From: Ventosimonas gracilis
Lineage (GTDB): Bacteria > Pseudomonadota > Gammaproteobacteria > Pseudomonadales > Pseudomonadaceae
Direction of reading: 5' to 3'
Length of the DNA: 64,000 bases
NCBI RefSeq assembly: GCF_001580025.1
Contig: NZ_LSZO01000058.1
Coordinates: 1-64,000, forward strand
In this document: piece by piece, positions 19,716-29,600 of the stretch
Numbering within the stretch: position 1 is the first letter of the stretch
Layout: every line of letters starts with the position of its first letter
Notes under the pieces: generated by a model
Database searches by the model: none
What the model was told of the DNA's origin: nothing
The model's input: only the letters and a program-made list of their open reading frames with translations
Made by a program: the position numbers and the translations under genes

Positions 19716-20348
19716 ATGTTAAACACCAAGCACTTGTTGACCAGCCTTACCCTGACCGCAGTCATTGTTTTAGCAGGCTGCTTCCCCGGCGTCTACAAAA
19801 TCGACATCCAGCAAGGTAATGTTGTCACGCAGGATATGATAGACGAATTAAGACCCGGAATGTCCAAAGCGCAAGTGCGCTACATTATGGGCAATCCGCT
19901 GATTACCGATACCTTTCATGCCAGACGCTGGGATTATCTGTACAGCCTGCAAACCGGTTCAGGCGAAAAAAGCCAAAAACGCATGAGCCTGTACTTTAAC
20001 GATGGCGACCAGTTAATCGCCGTTTCCGGTGACTTTCGGCTAAAACCCGGAAAAACACGTGATGAGGCCATTTTGGGAACACAGGCTAATGCAGAATCCA
20101 TCACCGCACCACCCATAACAGACAATAGTGCTGAGCTACCCGGCGAGCCAGAGCCTGCTGCGCAAGAAACGCCGCTGGTCAGCCAACAGCCGCCTGCCAC
20201 AGAAAACACAGAAAAGCCCTCGTTACAGTTTTCCGATAATCGCTCGATGGAACCCGGTGCGCCGCCACCTGGTTCGCTGGAAGAACAAATCCAGCACGAG
20301 CTGGACGCTGCCAAGCCCATACAGCAGCAACAGCCCGGTCAACTTTAA
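19716..20348 (+). CDS. bamE: Outer membrane assembly lipoprotein BamE
   Basis: A 210-residue lipoprotein of the BAM complex that inserts beta-barrel proteins into the outer membrane. The signal peptide ends in a lipobox with Cys22 (VLAGC). The SmpA/OmlA domain spans about 28-115, with the conserved [20 protein letters not shown] and [18 protein letters not shown] long Pro/Glu/Gln-rich tail (about 120-210) makes it longer than E. coli BamE and is probably disordered. Its 3' end overlaps convergent rnfH by 4 bp. In Pseudomonas this gene (omlA) is divergent from fur. Confidence 0.94.
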   Translation: MLNTKHLLTSLTLTAVIVLAGCFPGVYKIDIQQGNVVTQDMIDELRPGMSKAQVRYIMGNPLITDTFHARRWDYLYSLQTGSGEKSQKRMSLYFNDGDQLIAVSGDFRLKPGKTRDEAILGTQANAESITAPPITDNSAELPGEPEPAAQETPLVSQQPPATENTEKPSLQFSDNRSMEPGAPPPGSLEEQIQHELDAAKPIQQQQPGQL

Positions 20349-20626
20349 GCGGCTTTTGCCGCGCGTCTGCGGCGTATTTCTTTCGGGTCAAGCCGCAGCG
20401 GGCGGTAAATTTCTACCCGCTCGCCTTCTTGCAAAACATGCGCTTCGGGGTTTTTCAACCGTTTGCCGAAAATGCCCAAAGCGCAGCAGGATAAATCAAG
20501 CTCGGGAAACTTGGCCGCAAGCCCTGAGGCTAGCGCCGCTTGTCGTGCGCTGCTGCCCTCTTTCATCGCTAGCCGGCATATTACCTGCTGATTGGGCGCG
20601 GCGTAGACCACTTCAACCGATACCAT
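20345..20626 (-). CDS. rnfH: RnfH family ubiquitin-like protein
   Basis: A 93-residue beta-grasp protein of the RnfH (UPF0125) family, whose role is unclear; it is usually paired with ratA. The conserved core is [14 protein letters not shown] at the start and [27 protein letters not shown] near residues 50-77, followed by the basic tail [10 protein letters not shown]. The frame extends upstream, but ATG 20626 gives the family N-terminus. It overlaps the end of ratA by 14 bp, indicating coupled translation. Confidence 0.92.
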   Translation of the reverse strand: MVSVEVVYAAPNQQVICRLAMKEGSSARQAALASGLAAKFPELDLSCCALGIFGKRLKNPEAHVLQEGERVEIYRPLRLDPKEIRRRRAAKAA

Positions 20627-21065
20627 CAACCGCGCCAAATAATGCCCTTGCACGGGCGCAAAACGCATCCACCATGGACGCGGCCAATTGATTAAACAAA
20701 GGCCCCAAACTCGCCTTAACCAGTGCGCCGGAATAATCAAAGGAAAGATCCAGGCTGATTTTGCAAGCCGCCTCGCCAAGCGGGGTAAACAGCCATAAAC
20801 CGTGCAGCTTTTTAAAGGGTCCTTCGGCCAAATTCATCTCAATGCGCTCGCCTGGCACCAGCGCATTGCGCGTGACGAACTGCTGACGAATAATCCCTTT
20901 GCCCAGCTTAAGCCGCGCCAGCATGTGGGTTTGGCTCACTTCGAGCACCTCGCCCGCTTCGCACCAAGGCAAAAAGTCACTGTAGTGCGCGACATCATTG
21001 ACCAACTCATACATCGACTGCGCTGAATAAGGCAGCAAAGCCGAGCGCTGAATATGGCAGCTCAT
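20613..21065 (-). CDS. ratA: Type II toxin-antitoxin family protein RatA (coenzyme Q-binding START domain)
   Basis: A 150-residue START/SRPBCC-fold protein (COQ10/RatA family). E. coli RatA is reported to hinder 70S ribosome association, while homologues bind ubiquinone. The conserved start is [32 protein letters not shown] (residues 4-35). ATG 21065 is chosen because the 22 extra upstream codons are not conserved and run antisense to the smpB leader. Divergent from smpB, as in Pseudomonas. Whether it acts as a toxin or in quinone handling here cannot be told. Confidence 0.92.
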   Translation of the reverse strand: MSCHIQRSALLPYSAQSMYELVNDVAHYSDFLPWCEAGEVLEVSQTHMLARLKLGKGIIRQQFVTRNALVPGERIEMNLAEGPFKKLHGLWLFTPLGEAACKISLDLSFDYSGALVKASLGPLFNQLAASMVDAFCARARALFGAVDGIG

Positions 21066-21194
21066 GCGGTAATCCCAATAGCGGCACGACCCATCGCGCC
21101 CATAAAAGCCAAAAGAGCCGCGTATTTTCAATTATTTGTAAGAACCGCTCAAGCTATCGCCAGTATTGCGGCAACTGTCTATACTTCGCGCCCC

Positions 21195-21680
21195 ATGAGT
21201 AAACCGAAAAAAGCCGCCAAAGGCACTATCGCGCTGAATAAAAAAGCGCAGCACGACTATTTTATTGAGCAGCGCGTTGAGGCGGGATTGGTGCTGTCCG
21301 GTTGGGAAGTCAAAAGCCTGCGCGCGGGCAAAGCGCAATTGGTCGACAGTTACGTCCTGCTAAAAGACGGTGAGGCTTGGCTTTTAGGCTGCCATATCAC
21401 GCCGCTTGCCAGCGCCAGCAGCCACGTCTATGCAGACCCCACGCGCAGCCTCAAACTCCTGCTCAGTAAACGCGAATTGGGAAAATTATTCGGCGCAGTA
21501 CAACAAAAAGGCTACGCCTGTGTTGCCTTGGCACTGTATTGGAAAAAACACCTGATTAAGTGCGAAATCGCCCTCGGCAAAGGCAAAAAAGCCTTCGACA
21601 AACGCCACAGCGAAAAAGAGCGCGACGCTGGACGTGAAATCCACCGAGCACTGCGCAATAAGGGCAAGGAAGAGGATTAA
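21195..21680 (+). CDS. smpB: SsrA-binding protein SmpB
   Basis: A 161-residue tmRNA partner needed for trans-translation on stalled ribosomes. Conserved blocks are [29 protein letters not shown] (residues 13-41) and the basic C-terminal tail ([21 protein letters not shown]) that mimics an anticodon arm. ATG 21195 is chosen over an in-frame ATG at 21054 that would add 47 non-conserved residues. No tmRNA gene is visible nearby; the type I restriction island follows instead. Confidence 0.96.
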   Translation: MSKPKKAAKGTIALNKKAQHDYFIEQRVEAGLVLSGWEVKSLRAGKAQLVDSYVLLKDGEAWLLGCHITPLASASSHVYADPTRSLKLLLSKRELGKLFGAVQQKGYACVALALYWKKHLIKCEIALGKGKKAFDKRHSEKERDAGREIHRALRNKGKEED

Positions 21681-21703
21681 CCTGCTAGCAAGCGGGTTTT
21701 TCT
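21679..21703 (+). terminator. Rho-independent terminator of smpB
   Basis: AACCTGCT (21679-21686) pairs with AGCGGGTT (21691-21698), with one G-U pair and the 4-nt loop AGCA, and is followed by a T-rich run. It starts inside the smpB stop codon. The following 140 bp up to hsdM contain no gene. Confidence 0.8.
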
Positions 21704-21844
21704 GTATTTCTAGTATCGGGAAGTAATGCGCAGTCCAAAGACATCCAATCGCGCGACCGCAAAGACAAAGCCCCATTTTCTTGGTTCAATCTCCATGCTT
21801 GAGCCAAACCTAAAAGACTAAAAGATTGAAACAGGAAAAACCCT

Positions 21845-23401
21845 ATGACCAGCACCCAGCAACGCGCCGCCCTGCAACGCCAGATATGGCAAATCGCCAA
21901 TGACGTGCGCGGCGCGGTCGATGGCTGGGATTTCAAGCAATACGTCCTGGGCACCCTGTTCTATCGCTTCATCAGCGAGAATTTCACCGCCTATATCGAG
22001 GCCGACGATGACTGCATCCAGTACGCCAAGCTGTCCGACAGCGTCATCACCCCGGAGATCAAGGATGACGCCATCAAGACCAAGGGCTACTTCATCTACC
22101 CCAGTCAGTTGTTCGTCAACGTGGCCGCCAGTGCCAACACCAACGAAAGTCTGAACACCGACCTGGCGCGCATCTTCGCCGCCGTCGAAAGCTCTGCCAA
22201 TGGGTATCCATCAGAGCGTGACATCAAAGGCCTGTTTGCCGACTTCGACACCACCAGCAACCGCCTCGGCAACACCGTAGCCGACAAAAATAGCCGATTG
22301 GCCGCCGTGCTCAAACGGGTCGCCGAACTCGACTTCGGCGACTTTAAAGACAATCACATCGACCTATTCGGCGATGCCTACGAGTTCCTCATCTCAAACT
22401 ACGCCGCCAACGCCGGAAAATCTGGCGGCGAGTTCTTCACTCCGCAGAATGTATCCAAACTGATCGCGCGGCTGGCCATGCACAAGCAAGCCAGCGTCAA
22501 CAAGATTTACGACCCGGCCTGCGGCTCCGGATCGCTGTTGCTGCAGGCTAAGAAGCAATTCGACGAACACATCATCGAAGACGGGTTTTACGGCCAGGAA
22601 ATCAACCACACCACGTATAACCTGGCGCGGATGAACATGTTCCTGCACAACATCAACTACGACAAGTTCAACATCCAGTTGGGCGATACGCTGCGGAGCC
22701 CACATTTTGGCGACGAGAAACCCTTTGATGCCATCGTATCCAACCCGCCCTATTCGGTGAAGTGGATTGGCGGCGACGACCCCACCCTCATCAACGACGA
22801 TCGCTTTGCCCCGGCCGGCGTGCTGGCACCCAAGTCCAAAGCCGACTTCGCCTTCGTGCTGCACGCGCTGCACTATCTATCCGCCAAAGGCCGCGCCGCC
22901 ATCGTGTGCTTCCCCGGCATCTTTTACCGGGGCGGAGCCGAGCAGAAAATTCGCCAGTATCTGGTGGACAACAACTATGTAGAGAGCGTGATTTCTCTCG
23001 CGCCAAACCTGTTCTTTGGCACCACCATTGCCGTAAACATTCTGGTGCTCTCAAAACACAAGGCCGACACCAACACCCAGTTTATCGACGCCAGCAGCCT
23101 GTTCAAGAAAGAAACCAACAACAACGTGCTGCTGGACTCGCATATCGAGCAAATCATGTCGGTGTTCGACAGCAAGGCCGACGTGGAACACTTTGCCAAA
23201 TCAGTGAATCACGATGTGATCGCCGATAATGACTACAACCTGTCGGTCAGCAGCTATGTTCAAGCCAAGGACACCCGCGAGGAGATGGATATTGCCAAAC
23301 TCAACGCCGAGCTGAAAACCACCGTGGCCCGCATCGACCAGCTTCGGAAGGATATTGACGCTATCGTCGCTGAGATTGAAGGAAGGGGGCAGGAGGCATG
23401 A
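21845..23401 (+). CDS. hsdM: Type I restriction-modification methyltransferase HsdM (type IC, EcoR124I-like)
   Basis: A 518-residue N6-adenine methyltransferase subunit; two HsdM with one HsdS methylate the target, and HsdR binding adds cleavage. The N-terminal HsdM_N domain is followed by motif I DPACGSGS at residues 223-230 and the catalytic NPPY at 300-303. Length and sequence strongly resemble the EcoR124I (type IC) subfamily. It ends in a coiled helix ([25 protein letters not shown]) that meets HsdS. The last 4 bp overlap hsdS. It begins the accessory block after smpB. Confidence 0.96.
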   Translation: MTSTQQRAALQRQIWQIANDVRGAVDGWDFKQYVLGTLFYRFISENFTAYIEADDDCIQYAKLSDSVITPEIKDDAIKTKGYFIYPSQLFVNVAASANTNESLNTDLARIFAAVESSANGYPSERDIKGLFADFDTTSNRLGNTVADKNSRLAAVLKRVAELDFGDFKDNHIDLFGDAYEFLISNYAANAGKSGGEFFTPQNVSKLIARLAMHKQASVNKIYDPACGSGSLLLQAKKQFDEHIIEDGFYGQEINHTTYNLARMNMFLHNINYDKFNIQLGDTLRSPHFGDEKPFDAIVSNPPYSVKWIGGDDPTLINDDRFAPAGVLAPKSKADFAFVLHALHYLSAKGRAAIVCFPGIFYRGGAEQKIRQYLVDNNYVESVISLAPNLFFGTTIAVNILVLSKHKADTNTQFIDASSLFKKETNNNVLLDSHIEQIMSVFDSKADVEHFAKSVNHDVIADNDYNLSVSSYVQAKDTREEMDIAKLNAELKTTVARIDQLRKDIDAIVAEIEGRGQEA

Positions 23402-24663
23402 GCAGCATGAACTTCTTGGACAAACTGCTGGATGGGGTTGAGGTCGAGTGGAAAACGTTGGGGGAAGTAACATCGCCTACGGCTAATGTTAAGTGGCGCG
23501 ATGCGAACCGCACCTACCGATATATTGACCTCACCTCTGTAAATATTGAAACGAAGACAATAGTTGAGACATCAGAAATAACGCGCAGCAACGCACCAAG
23601 CCGTGCGCAAAAGCTTGTTGAAAAGGATGATGTTATTTTTGCAACGACACGTCCGGCTCAACGGCGCTATTGTTTAATTGATGATTATCATGCTGGCGAA
23701 GTTGCCAGCACCGGTTACTGCGTTCTACGCGCCAAGAAAGAAGAGGTATCGCCCAAGTGGATTTTGCATTGGATCGCATCTTCTGATTTCAAGGCCTATG
23801 TTGAAGAAAATCAAAGTGGATCTGCATATCCCGCTATTTCAGATGCAAAGGTAAAGGATTTCAAGATTCCCATTCCATGCCCTGAAGATTCAAAAAAATC
23901 GCTTGAAATCCAAACAAAAATAGTCCAGATTTTAGACGCATTCAGCGAGCTTACCAGCGAGCTTACCAGCGAGCTTATTTTGCGCAAAAAACAATACGAA
24001 TACTATCGCGAGCAGTTGTTGAGTTTTGAAGATGGGGAAGTGGAATGGAGGACACTGGGAGACGTAACCAAGAAGTGGTACTCAGGCGGAACGCCAAAAG
24101 CAGGTGTGCCAGAGTATTACGAAGGCGGTGATATTCCATGGCTAAGAACCCAAGAGGTCAAGTTTTCAGATATTAAGAGTACCGAAGTAAAAATTACTCA
24201 GGCGGCGCTAGACAGTTCGGCAGCGAAGTGGATTCCGGCAAACTGCGTAATCGTTGCAATATCGGGTGCAACCGCAGGTAGATCTGCGATTAACAAGATT
24301 CCGCTAGCCACCAATCAGCACTGCGGCTGCCTAGAGATTGACAGCAAAAAGGCGTTGTACCGCTATGTATTTCACTGGGTAAGTTTTAATTATGAAAACA
24401 TCAAAGCGCTAGGCCAAGGTGCTAGAGGCGATCTGAACTCAAGCATCATCAAAAGTTTCAAGCTCCCTCTTCCTTATGCGAACGACCCTGAAAAGTCCCT
24501 TGCCGAGCAAACCCGCATTGTCGCCATTCTCGACAAATTTGACACCCTCACCACCTCCATCAGCGAAGGCTTGCCCCGCGAGATCGAATTGCGCCAGAAG
24601 CAATACAACCATTACCGTGATCTGCTGTTGAGCTTCCCCAAACCGGACATCGCATATGGTTGA
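23398..24663 (+). CDS. hsdS: Type I restriction-modification specificity subunit HsdS
   Basis: A 421-residue subunit that sets the DNA target of the complex. Two target-recognition domains lie at about 15-175 and 215-390, each followed by a conserved helical region ([27 protein letters not shown] and [16 protein letters not shown]). The first helical region contains [12 protein letters not shown], equivalent to the TAEL repeat of EcoR124I HsdS. The two recognition halves look more AT-rich than the flanking hsdM and hsdR, as expected for fast-diversifying domains. It overlaps hsdM by 4 bp and hsdR by 8 bp. The recognition sequence cannot be deduced here. Confidence 0.95.
   Translation: MSSMNFLDKLLDGVEVEWKTLGEVTSPTANVKWRDANRTYRYIDLTSVNIETKTIVETSEITRSNAPSRAQKLVEKDDVIFATTRPAQRRYCLIDDYHAGEVASTGYCVLRAKKEEVSPKWILHWIASSDFKAYVEENQSGSAYPAISDAKVKDFKIPIPCPEDSKKSLEIQTKIVQILDAFSELTSELTSELILRKKQYEYYREQLLSFEDGEVEWRTLGDVTKKWYSGGTPKAGVPEYYEGGDIPWLRTQEVKFSDIKSTEVKITQAALDSSAAKWIPANCVIVAISGATAGRSAINKIPLATNQHCGCLEIDSKKALYRYVFHWVSFNYENIKALGQGARGDLNSSIIKSFKLPLPYANDPEKSLAEQTRIVAILDKFDTLTTSISEGLPREIELRQKQYNHYRDLLLSFPKPDIAYG
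23944..23976 (+). repeat. 12-bp tandem repeat coding for the TSEL spacer in HsdS
   Basis: ACCAGCGAGCTT occurs at 23953-23964 and 23965-23976, preceded by the same last 9 bases at 23944-23952. The repeat encodes TSEL between the two recognition domains. In EcoR124I-type enzymes a change of one such unit alters the spacer length in the recognised DNA by one base, without breaking the frame. Confidence 0.9.
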
Positions 24664-27600
24664 CTTCACCAAACCGATTGCCGAATTGAACCGCTTTATC
24701 GTCCTCGACAGGTACGACAAACAATGGCAGGTGGCCGACAGCTATCAAACCGAAAGCGATCTTGAGTATGAGTTTATTCAGGATTTGGTCAATCAAGGGT
24801 ATGAATACCTGCCGGAACTGAAAACCCCGGAAGCGCTACTGGCCAACGTGCGCGAACAGTTGCAGGCGCTGAACCATGTCCAATTCTCGGACGGCGAATG
24901 GGCACGCCTCATAGAAAGCTGGCTGGATAAGCCTAGCGATGGAATCGTCGAAAAAACCCGCAAGATTCATGACGATTATATCCATGACTTCGTGTTCGAC
25001 GACGGACGTATCCAGAACATCACCCTGCTCGACAAGAAGCACATCACCCGCAACAAGGCGCAGGTGATCAAGCAGTTCGAGCAAACCGGCAGCCATGTCA
25101 ACCGCTATGACGTAACGGTGCTGGTCAACGGCCTGCCGCTGGTGCAGGTAGAACTGAAAAAGCGCGGTGTCGCCATCCGCGAGGCCTTCAACCAAGTGCA
25201 TCGCTACAGCAAGGAGAGCTTCAACAGCGAGCATTCCCTGTTCAGATATTTGCAGTTGTTCGTTATCTCCAACGGCACCGACACGCGTTACTTCGCCAAC
25301 ACCACGCAGCGCAATAAGAACAGCTTCGACTTCACCATGAATTGGGCGCAGGCCGACAACAGCCCGGTCAAGGATTTGAAGGATTTCACCGCCACCTTCT
25401 TCCAGAAGCGCACCTTGCTCAATGTGCTGCTGACCTATTCGGTGTTCGACGTCGGCAATACCTTGTTGGTGATGCGGCCCTACCAGATTGCCGCGACCGA
25501 GCGCATCTTGTGGAAGATCAAGAGCGCCTATCAGGCCAAGCATTGGCGCAGCACCGAGGGCAGCGGCTACGTCTGGCACACGACGGGATCGGGCAAAACC
25601 CTGACCAGCTTTAAGGCCGCGCGTCTGGCGACGGAGCTTGAGTTCATCGACAAGGTGTTCTTCGTGGTGGACCGCAAGGATCTGGATTACCAGACCATGA
25701 AGGAATACCAGCGCTTTTCGCCCGACAGTGTGAACGGCTCGGACAGCACGGCGGGCCTGAAGCGCAACCTGGACAAGGACGACAACAAGATCATTGTCAC
25801 GACCATCCAGAAGCTCAATAACCTGATGAAGAGCGAAAACGACCTGCCGATCTACGGCAAGCAGGTGGTCTTTATCTTCGACGAGTGCCACCGCAGCCAA
25901 TTTGGCGAGGCGCAGAAAAACCTGAAGAAGAGGTTCAAGAGGTTCTACCAGTTCGGTTTTACTGGCACCCCGATTTTCCCGGATAACGCGCTGGGCGCGG
26001 ACACCACTGCCAGTGTGTTCGGTCGGGAACTGCATTCCTATGTCATTACCGATGCCATCCGTGACGAAAAGGTGCTCAAGTTCAAGGTGGACTACAACGA
26101 TGTACGTCCGCGGTTCAAAGCCATCGAAACCGAGCAGGACGAAAAGAAGCTCAGTGCGGCGGAAAACCGGCTGGCCTTACTGCACCCGGATCGTATCCGC
26201 GAAATCACCCAGTACATCCTGAACAACTTCCGGACGAAAACCCACCGCCTGCAAGCGGGTGCCAAGGGCTTTAATGCCATGTTTGCCGTCAGCAGCGTGG
26301 ATGCGGCCAAGCTCTACTACCAAGCCTTCAAGACCCTGCAGAAGGACAGCGACAAGCCTTTGAAAGTTGCCACCATTTTCTCGTACGCTGCCAACGAGGA
26401 GCAGGACGCGGTGGGCGACATCGCGGACGAAGGCTTTGAAGTCTCGGCCATGGACAGCAGCGCCAAGGAATTCCTGAGCGCGGCCGTTGCCGATTACAAC
26501 GCGCTGTTCAAGACCCGCTTCAGCGTGGACAGCAAGGGTTTCCAGAATTACTACCGCGACCTGGCCAAGCGCGTCAAAGAGCAGGATGTCGATTTGCTGA
26601 TCGTGGTCGGGATGTTTCTGACCGGCTTCGATGCGCCCACGCTGAACACCTTGTTTGTGGACAAGAACCTGCGCTACCACGGCCTGATTCAGGCCTATTC
26701 GCGCACCAACCGCATTTTTGACGCCACCAAGACCTTCGGTAATGTCGTCACCTTCCGCGATCTGGAGCAGCCAACCGTTGCTGCCATCACCCTGTTCGGT
26801 GACAAGAACACCCGCAACGTGGTGCTGGAAAAAAGCTATGCCGAGTACATGGAGGGCTTTACCGATGTCGTCACGGGCGAGGCGCGACGTGGCTTCAAGG
26901 ATGTGGTGCGTGAGTTGGAGCAGCGCTTTCCAGATCCTGCGAACATCGTCAAGGAATCCGACAAAAAGGTCTTTGCCAAACTGTTTGGTGAATATCTGCG
27001 CGTGGAAAACGTGCTGCAAAACTACGATGAATTCGCCAGCCTGAAAGCCTTGCAGGATATTGACACGAACGACCCGCAAGCGGTGGAGGCCTTCAAGGCG
27101 GAACGTTACCTGAGCGACGAAGATTTGGCCACATTGCAGGCGATCCACATTCCCGCCGATCGGAAGATCCAGGATTACCGCTCCGCCTACAACGACATCC
27201 GCGACTGGCTGCGCAGGGAAAAAGCCTCAACGGAAAAAGAAAAATCCAGCATCGACTGGGATGATGTGGTGTTCGAGGTAGATCTGCTTAAGTCGCAGGA
27301 AATAAACCTGGACTACATCTTGGAATTGATCTTCGAGAAGAACAAAAAAACCAAGGACAAGGTGGCACTGATCGAGGATGTGCGTCGAGTAATTCGCGCC
27401 AGCCTGGGTAATCGGGCCAAGGAAAGTCTTGTCGTGGAGTTCATCAACCAGACCGACTTGGATGGGCTGGGCGACAAGGCCAGCGTGATCGAGGCATTCT
27501 TCAGCTTTGCCCAGGCCGAGCAGCAGCGCGAGGCTCAGGAGTTGATTGACGATGAGGCGCTGAATGCAGAGGCGGCCAGACGGTACATCCGCAGCTCACT

Positions 27601-27757
27601 GAGACGTGAATTCGCCAGCGAGAACGGCACCGAACTCAATGCCCTCCTGCCCAAGATAAGCCCGCTCAATCCGGAGTACCTGAGCAAAAAGCAAAGCGTC
27701 TTCCAGAAGATTGCCGCGTTCGTCGAAAAATTCAAAGGGGTGGGTGGGCAGGTGTAA
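24656..27757 (+). CDS. hsdR: Type I restriction endonuclease HsdR (type IC)
   Basis: A 1033-residue motor and nuclease subunit that moves DNA with ATP and cuts it. The PD-(D/E)xK nuclease residues D152, E166 and K168 ([19 protein letters not shown]) lie within one position of those in EcoR124I HsdR. The SF2 helicase part has Walker A TTGSGKT (309-315), a DECH box ([11 protein letters not shown]) near 410, and motif [11 protein letters not shown] near 680. The C-terminal helical domain binds the methylase. Full length, with no frameshift, so the system appears functional. Its start overlaps hsdS. Confidence 0.96.
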   Translation: MVDFTKPIAELNRFIVLDRYDKQWQVADSYQTESDLEYEFIQDLVNQGYEYLPELKTPEALLANVREQLQALNHVQFSDGEWARLIESWLDKPSDGIVEKTRKIHDDYIHDFVFDDGRIQNITLLDKKHITRNKAQVIKQFEQTGSHVNRYDVTVLVNGLPLVQVELKKRGVAIREAFNQVHRYSKESFNSEHSLFRYLQLFVISNGTDTRYFANTTQRNKNSFDFTMNWAQADNSPVKDLKDFTATFFQKRTLLNVLLTYSVFDVGNTLLVMRPYQIAATERILWKIKSAYQAKHWRSTEGSGYVWHTTGSGKTLTSFKAARLATELEFIDKVFFVVDRKDLDYQTMKEYQRFSPDSVNGSDSTAGLKRNLDKDDNKIIVTTIQKLNNLMKSENDLPIYGKQVVFIFDECHRSQFGEAQKNLKKRFKRFYQFGFTGTPIFPDNALGADTTASVFGRELHSYVITDAIRDEKVLKFKVDYNDVRPRFKAIETEQDEKKLSAAENRLALLHPDRIREITQYILNNFRTKTHRLQAGAKGFNAMFAVSSVDAAKLYYQAFKTLQKDSDKPLKVATIFSYAANEEQDAVGDIADEGFEVSAMDSSAKEFLSAAVADYNALFKTRFSVDSKGFQNYYRDLAKRVKEQDVDLLIVVGMFLTGFDAPTLNTLFVDKNLRYHGLIQAYSRTNRIFDATKTFGNVVTFRDLEQPTVAAITLFGDKNTRNVVLEKSYAEYMEGFTDVVTGEARRGFKDVVRELEQRFPDPANIVKESDKKVFAKLFGEYLRVENVLQNYDEFASLKALQDIDTNDPQAVEAFKAERYLSDEDLATLQAIHIPADRKIQDYRSAYNDIRDWLRREKASTEKEKSSIDWDDVVFEVDLLKSQEINLDYILELIFEKNKKTKDKVALIEDVRRVIRASLGNRAKESLVVEFINQTDLDGLGDKASVIEAFFSFAQAEQQREAQELIDDEALNAEAARRYIRSSLRREFASENGTELNALLPKISPLNPEYLSKKQSVFQKIAAFVEKFKGVGGQV

Positions 27758-27827
27758 CCGACCAGCGTTATCGCACAGGCGGTAAAGCATGCTTGCTCGA
27801 CGTACAAACTCCGTGGAGATACTTGGT

Positions 27828-28862
27828 ATGAGTCGCAAAAAATTGATCCGCAACAGCACCGCCGAGTTTTTGATTTTTACTGGCCAGGCCGACGAACAGA
27901 GCATCGAGGCTCGCTACGAGGACGAAACCCTGTGGCTGTCGCAGAAGCTGATGGCCGAACTGTTCGGGGTGGATGTGCGCACCGTCAGCGAACACCTGAA
28001 GAACATCTTTGCCAGTCAGGAGCTGACCGCGGAAGCAGTTATCCGGAAATTCCGGATAACTGCCAGTGACGGCAAGAACTATCAGACCCAGTTCTACAAC
28101 CTCGACGCCATCATCTCTGTCGGCTACCGGGTCAACTCCATACGTGCCACCCAGTTCCGCCAGTGGGCGACTGGTGTGCTGCGTGAGTTCGCTATCAAGG
28201 GCTATGTGCTGGATCGCAAGCGCATGGAAAATGGCAGTTTCCTGGGCGAGGACTACTTCGAGCGGCTGCTGGAAGAAATTCGCGAGATTCGCCTCAGTGA
28301 GAGGCGCTTCTACCAGAAGATCACCGACATCTACGCCACCAGCGTGGACTACAACAAGGACGCACCGACCAGCAAGGCATTCTTCGCCAAGGTACAGAAC
28401 AAACTGCATTACGCCATCCACGGCCATACCGCAGCAGAGTTGATCCGCAAGCGGGCCGATAGCAGCAAGTCACATATGGGGCTGACTTCCTGGGCGAACG
28501 CGCCCGAAGGCAAGATACTGAAAACCGACGTCGCCGTGGCCAAAAACTACCTGACCAAGGATGAGCTGGATTCATTGGGCCGTATCGTCAATGCCTATCT
28601 GGAACTGGCTGAGGATCGGGCGCGCCGCAAAATCCCCATGAGCATGGAAGACTGGTCCAAGCGTCTGGACGCCTTCCTGGAGTTTGATGATCGGGAAGTG
28701 CTACAGAACAGCGGCAAGATTTCTGCAAAACTTGCCCAGACGCATGCGGAAAGTGAATTTGAGAAATACAGAATTGTGCAAGATCGCCGGTTTGAAAGCG
28801 ATTTCGACAAAGCAGTGAAAAAACTGGCGTCCGCTGAACCGAACGCCAGAGATGACGGATAA
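27828..28862 (+). CDS. rhuM: RhuM family protein (restriction-island associated)
   Basis: A 344-residue RhuM-family protein. The N-terminal part (WLSQKLMAELFGVDVRTVSEHLKNIF) looks like a helix-turn-helix unit; the conserved RhuM core follows (NLDAIISVGYRVNSIRATQFRQWATGVLREFAIKGY, about residues 95-130) and the C-terminal half is helical. The gene is often found beside type I hsd loci and on islands; the name came from a Salmonella pathogenicity island and the biochemical role is unknown. ATG 27828 is preferred to ATG 27789 because GGAG precedes it and the conserved sequence begins there. It lies 70 bp after hsdR on the same strand. Confidence 0.85.
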   Translation: MSRKKLIRNSTAEFLIFTGQADEQSIEARYEDETLWLSQKLMAELFGVDVRTVSEHLKNIFASQELTAEAVIRKFRITASDGKNYQTQFYNLDAIISVGYRVNSIRATQFRQWATGVLREFAIKGYVLDRKRMENGSFLGEDYFERLLEEIREIRLSERRFYQKITDIYATSVDYNKDAPTSKAFFAKVQNKLHYAIHGHTAAELIRKRADSSKSHMGLTSWANAPEGKILKTDVAVAKNYLTKDELDSLGRIVNAYLELAEDRARRKIPMSMEDWSKRLDAFLEFDDREVLQNSGKISAKLAQTHAESEFEKYRIVQDRRFESDFDKAVKKLASAEPNARDDG

Positions 28863-28907
28863 GGCTCAGGTTCCCAAATAAATCGACGTCACTTTTAACC
28901 TTGCATG

Positions 28908-29076
28908 CCCGTGACACATTCAGACTCTGCAATTGCGTAAGCAATGCGGCAATGCCCGTCTCGTCGTTGCTGAATCGTTCAGTTTTGCGCTTGTCGTCCA
29001 ACGCCACTTCCAGCGTCGCCTTGGAAACGTCAACGCCGACAAACAGCGCGTCCTGGTTTTGAGAAATCTTCGCCAT
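28908..29076 (-). pseudogene. N-terminal remnant of an IS110-family transposase
   Basis: About 55 residues starting MAKISQNQDALFVGVDVSKATLEVALDD match the start of DEDD (RuvC-like) transposases of the IS110 family; the VGVDVSKATL motif holds the first catalytic Asp (D16). After LQSLNVSR the similarity stops, and the frame runs into sequence antisense to the 3' end of rhuM. The catalytic Glu/Asp residues and the C-terminal Ser domain are missing, so this is a dead fragment. Its presence beside hsd-rhuM supports a history of insertion in this island. Confidence 0.75.
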
Positions 29077-29403
29077 AGCCCTATCTTGCATATACGTGGT
29101 CAATGCACAACGCATCGCCGACTGACAACTGTTCGGGATTTCGACAAAGAAATGCTATCCACGCCAAGTGCTGAACATCGGGATACTGCGTTCCCAAGAC
29201 CATAACGGGCTGTGGATAACATCTCAACACTACATCTGAACAGACGGAAGGTTAAAGATACAAGAGATTCCCTGGGGCGATTCAGACCGGCTACGGAAAA
29301 TAGCCCAGCAGCAGTCAGTGGGCGCTGATGGCAAGGCAAGGGGGCGTCGGCCAGCGCCTCGCCCTAATAACGGGTAATAGATGTTTGGCGTTTTTATAAG
29401 AGT
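29077..29403. other. Non-coding stretch between the transposase remnant and tRNA-Leu
   Basis: No gene is visible in this 327-bp stretch, and only about 45 bp separate rhuM from the remnant on its other side. Upstream of the transposase start (29077 to roughly 29250) is the place where intact IS110-group elements encode a structured bridge RNA; whether any of it survives cannot be judged by eye. The part next to the tRNA (29300-29403) is GC-rich and then AT-rich, with no recognisable site. Confidence 0.5.
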
Positions 29404-29491
29404 TGGTGCCCGAAGCCGGATTTGAACCGGCACGCCAGTAACTGGCGAGGGATTTTAAGTCCCTTGCGTCTACCGATTTCGCCATTCGGGC
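29404..29491 (-). tRNA. tRNA-Leu (anticodon TAA)
   Basis: The reverse complement is an 88-nt class II tRNA with CCA encoded. The acceptor stem GCCCGAA pairs exactly with TTCGGGC, the D loop reads AATCGGTAGACGC, the anticodon loop ACTTAAAAT places TAA at the anticodon, and a long variable arm (TCGCCAGTTACTGGCG) is typical of tRNA-Leu. Its 3' end faces the hsd-rhuM island. Confidence 0.97.
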
Positions 29492-29600
29492 AGGGATTTT
29501 GCGAGGGGTGCGACTATAGCCAGCTCTCTTCACTTGCACAAGTCTTTGAACCGGTAATTATTTCCCGCTCCGGCGTAAAAATGCCGCAGCGGGAAATGGG

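Noticed and set aside
21681-21844. Possible repeat of the tRNA-Leu 3' end at the left edge of the hsd island
   Set aside because: No stretch matching the tRNA-Leu end at 29404-29425 was found here, so an attachment-site pair cannot be claimed.
24836-26035. 399-codon minus-strand open frame opposite hsdR
   Set aside because: Antisense shadow of a well conserved helicase gene; composition is that of a reversed GC-rich coding frame and no domain is recognisable.
28588-29115. 175-residue minus-strand protein covering the IS110 remnant and the end of rhuM
   Set aside because: Only the first 55 residues are transposase-like; the rest is antisense to rhuM, so a full-length new protein is not supported.
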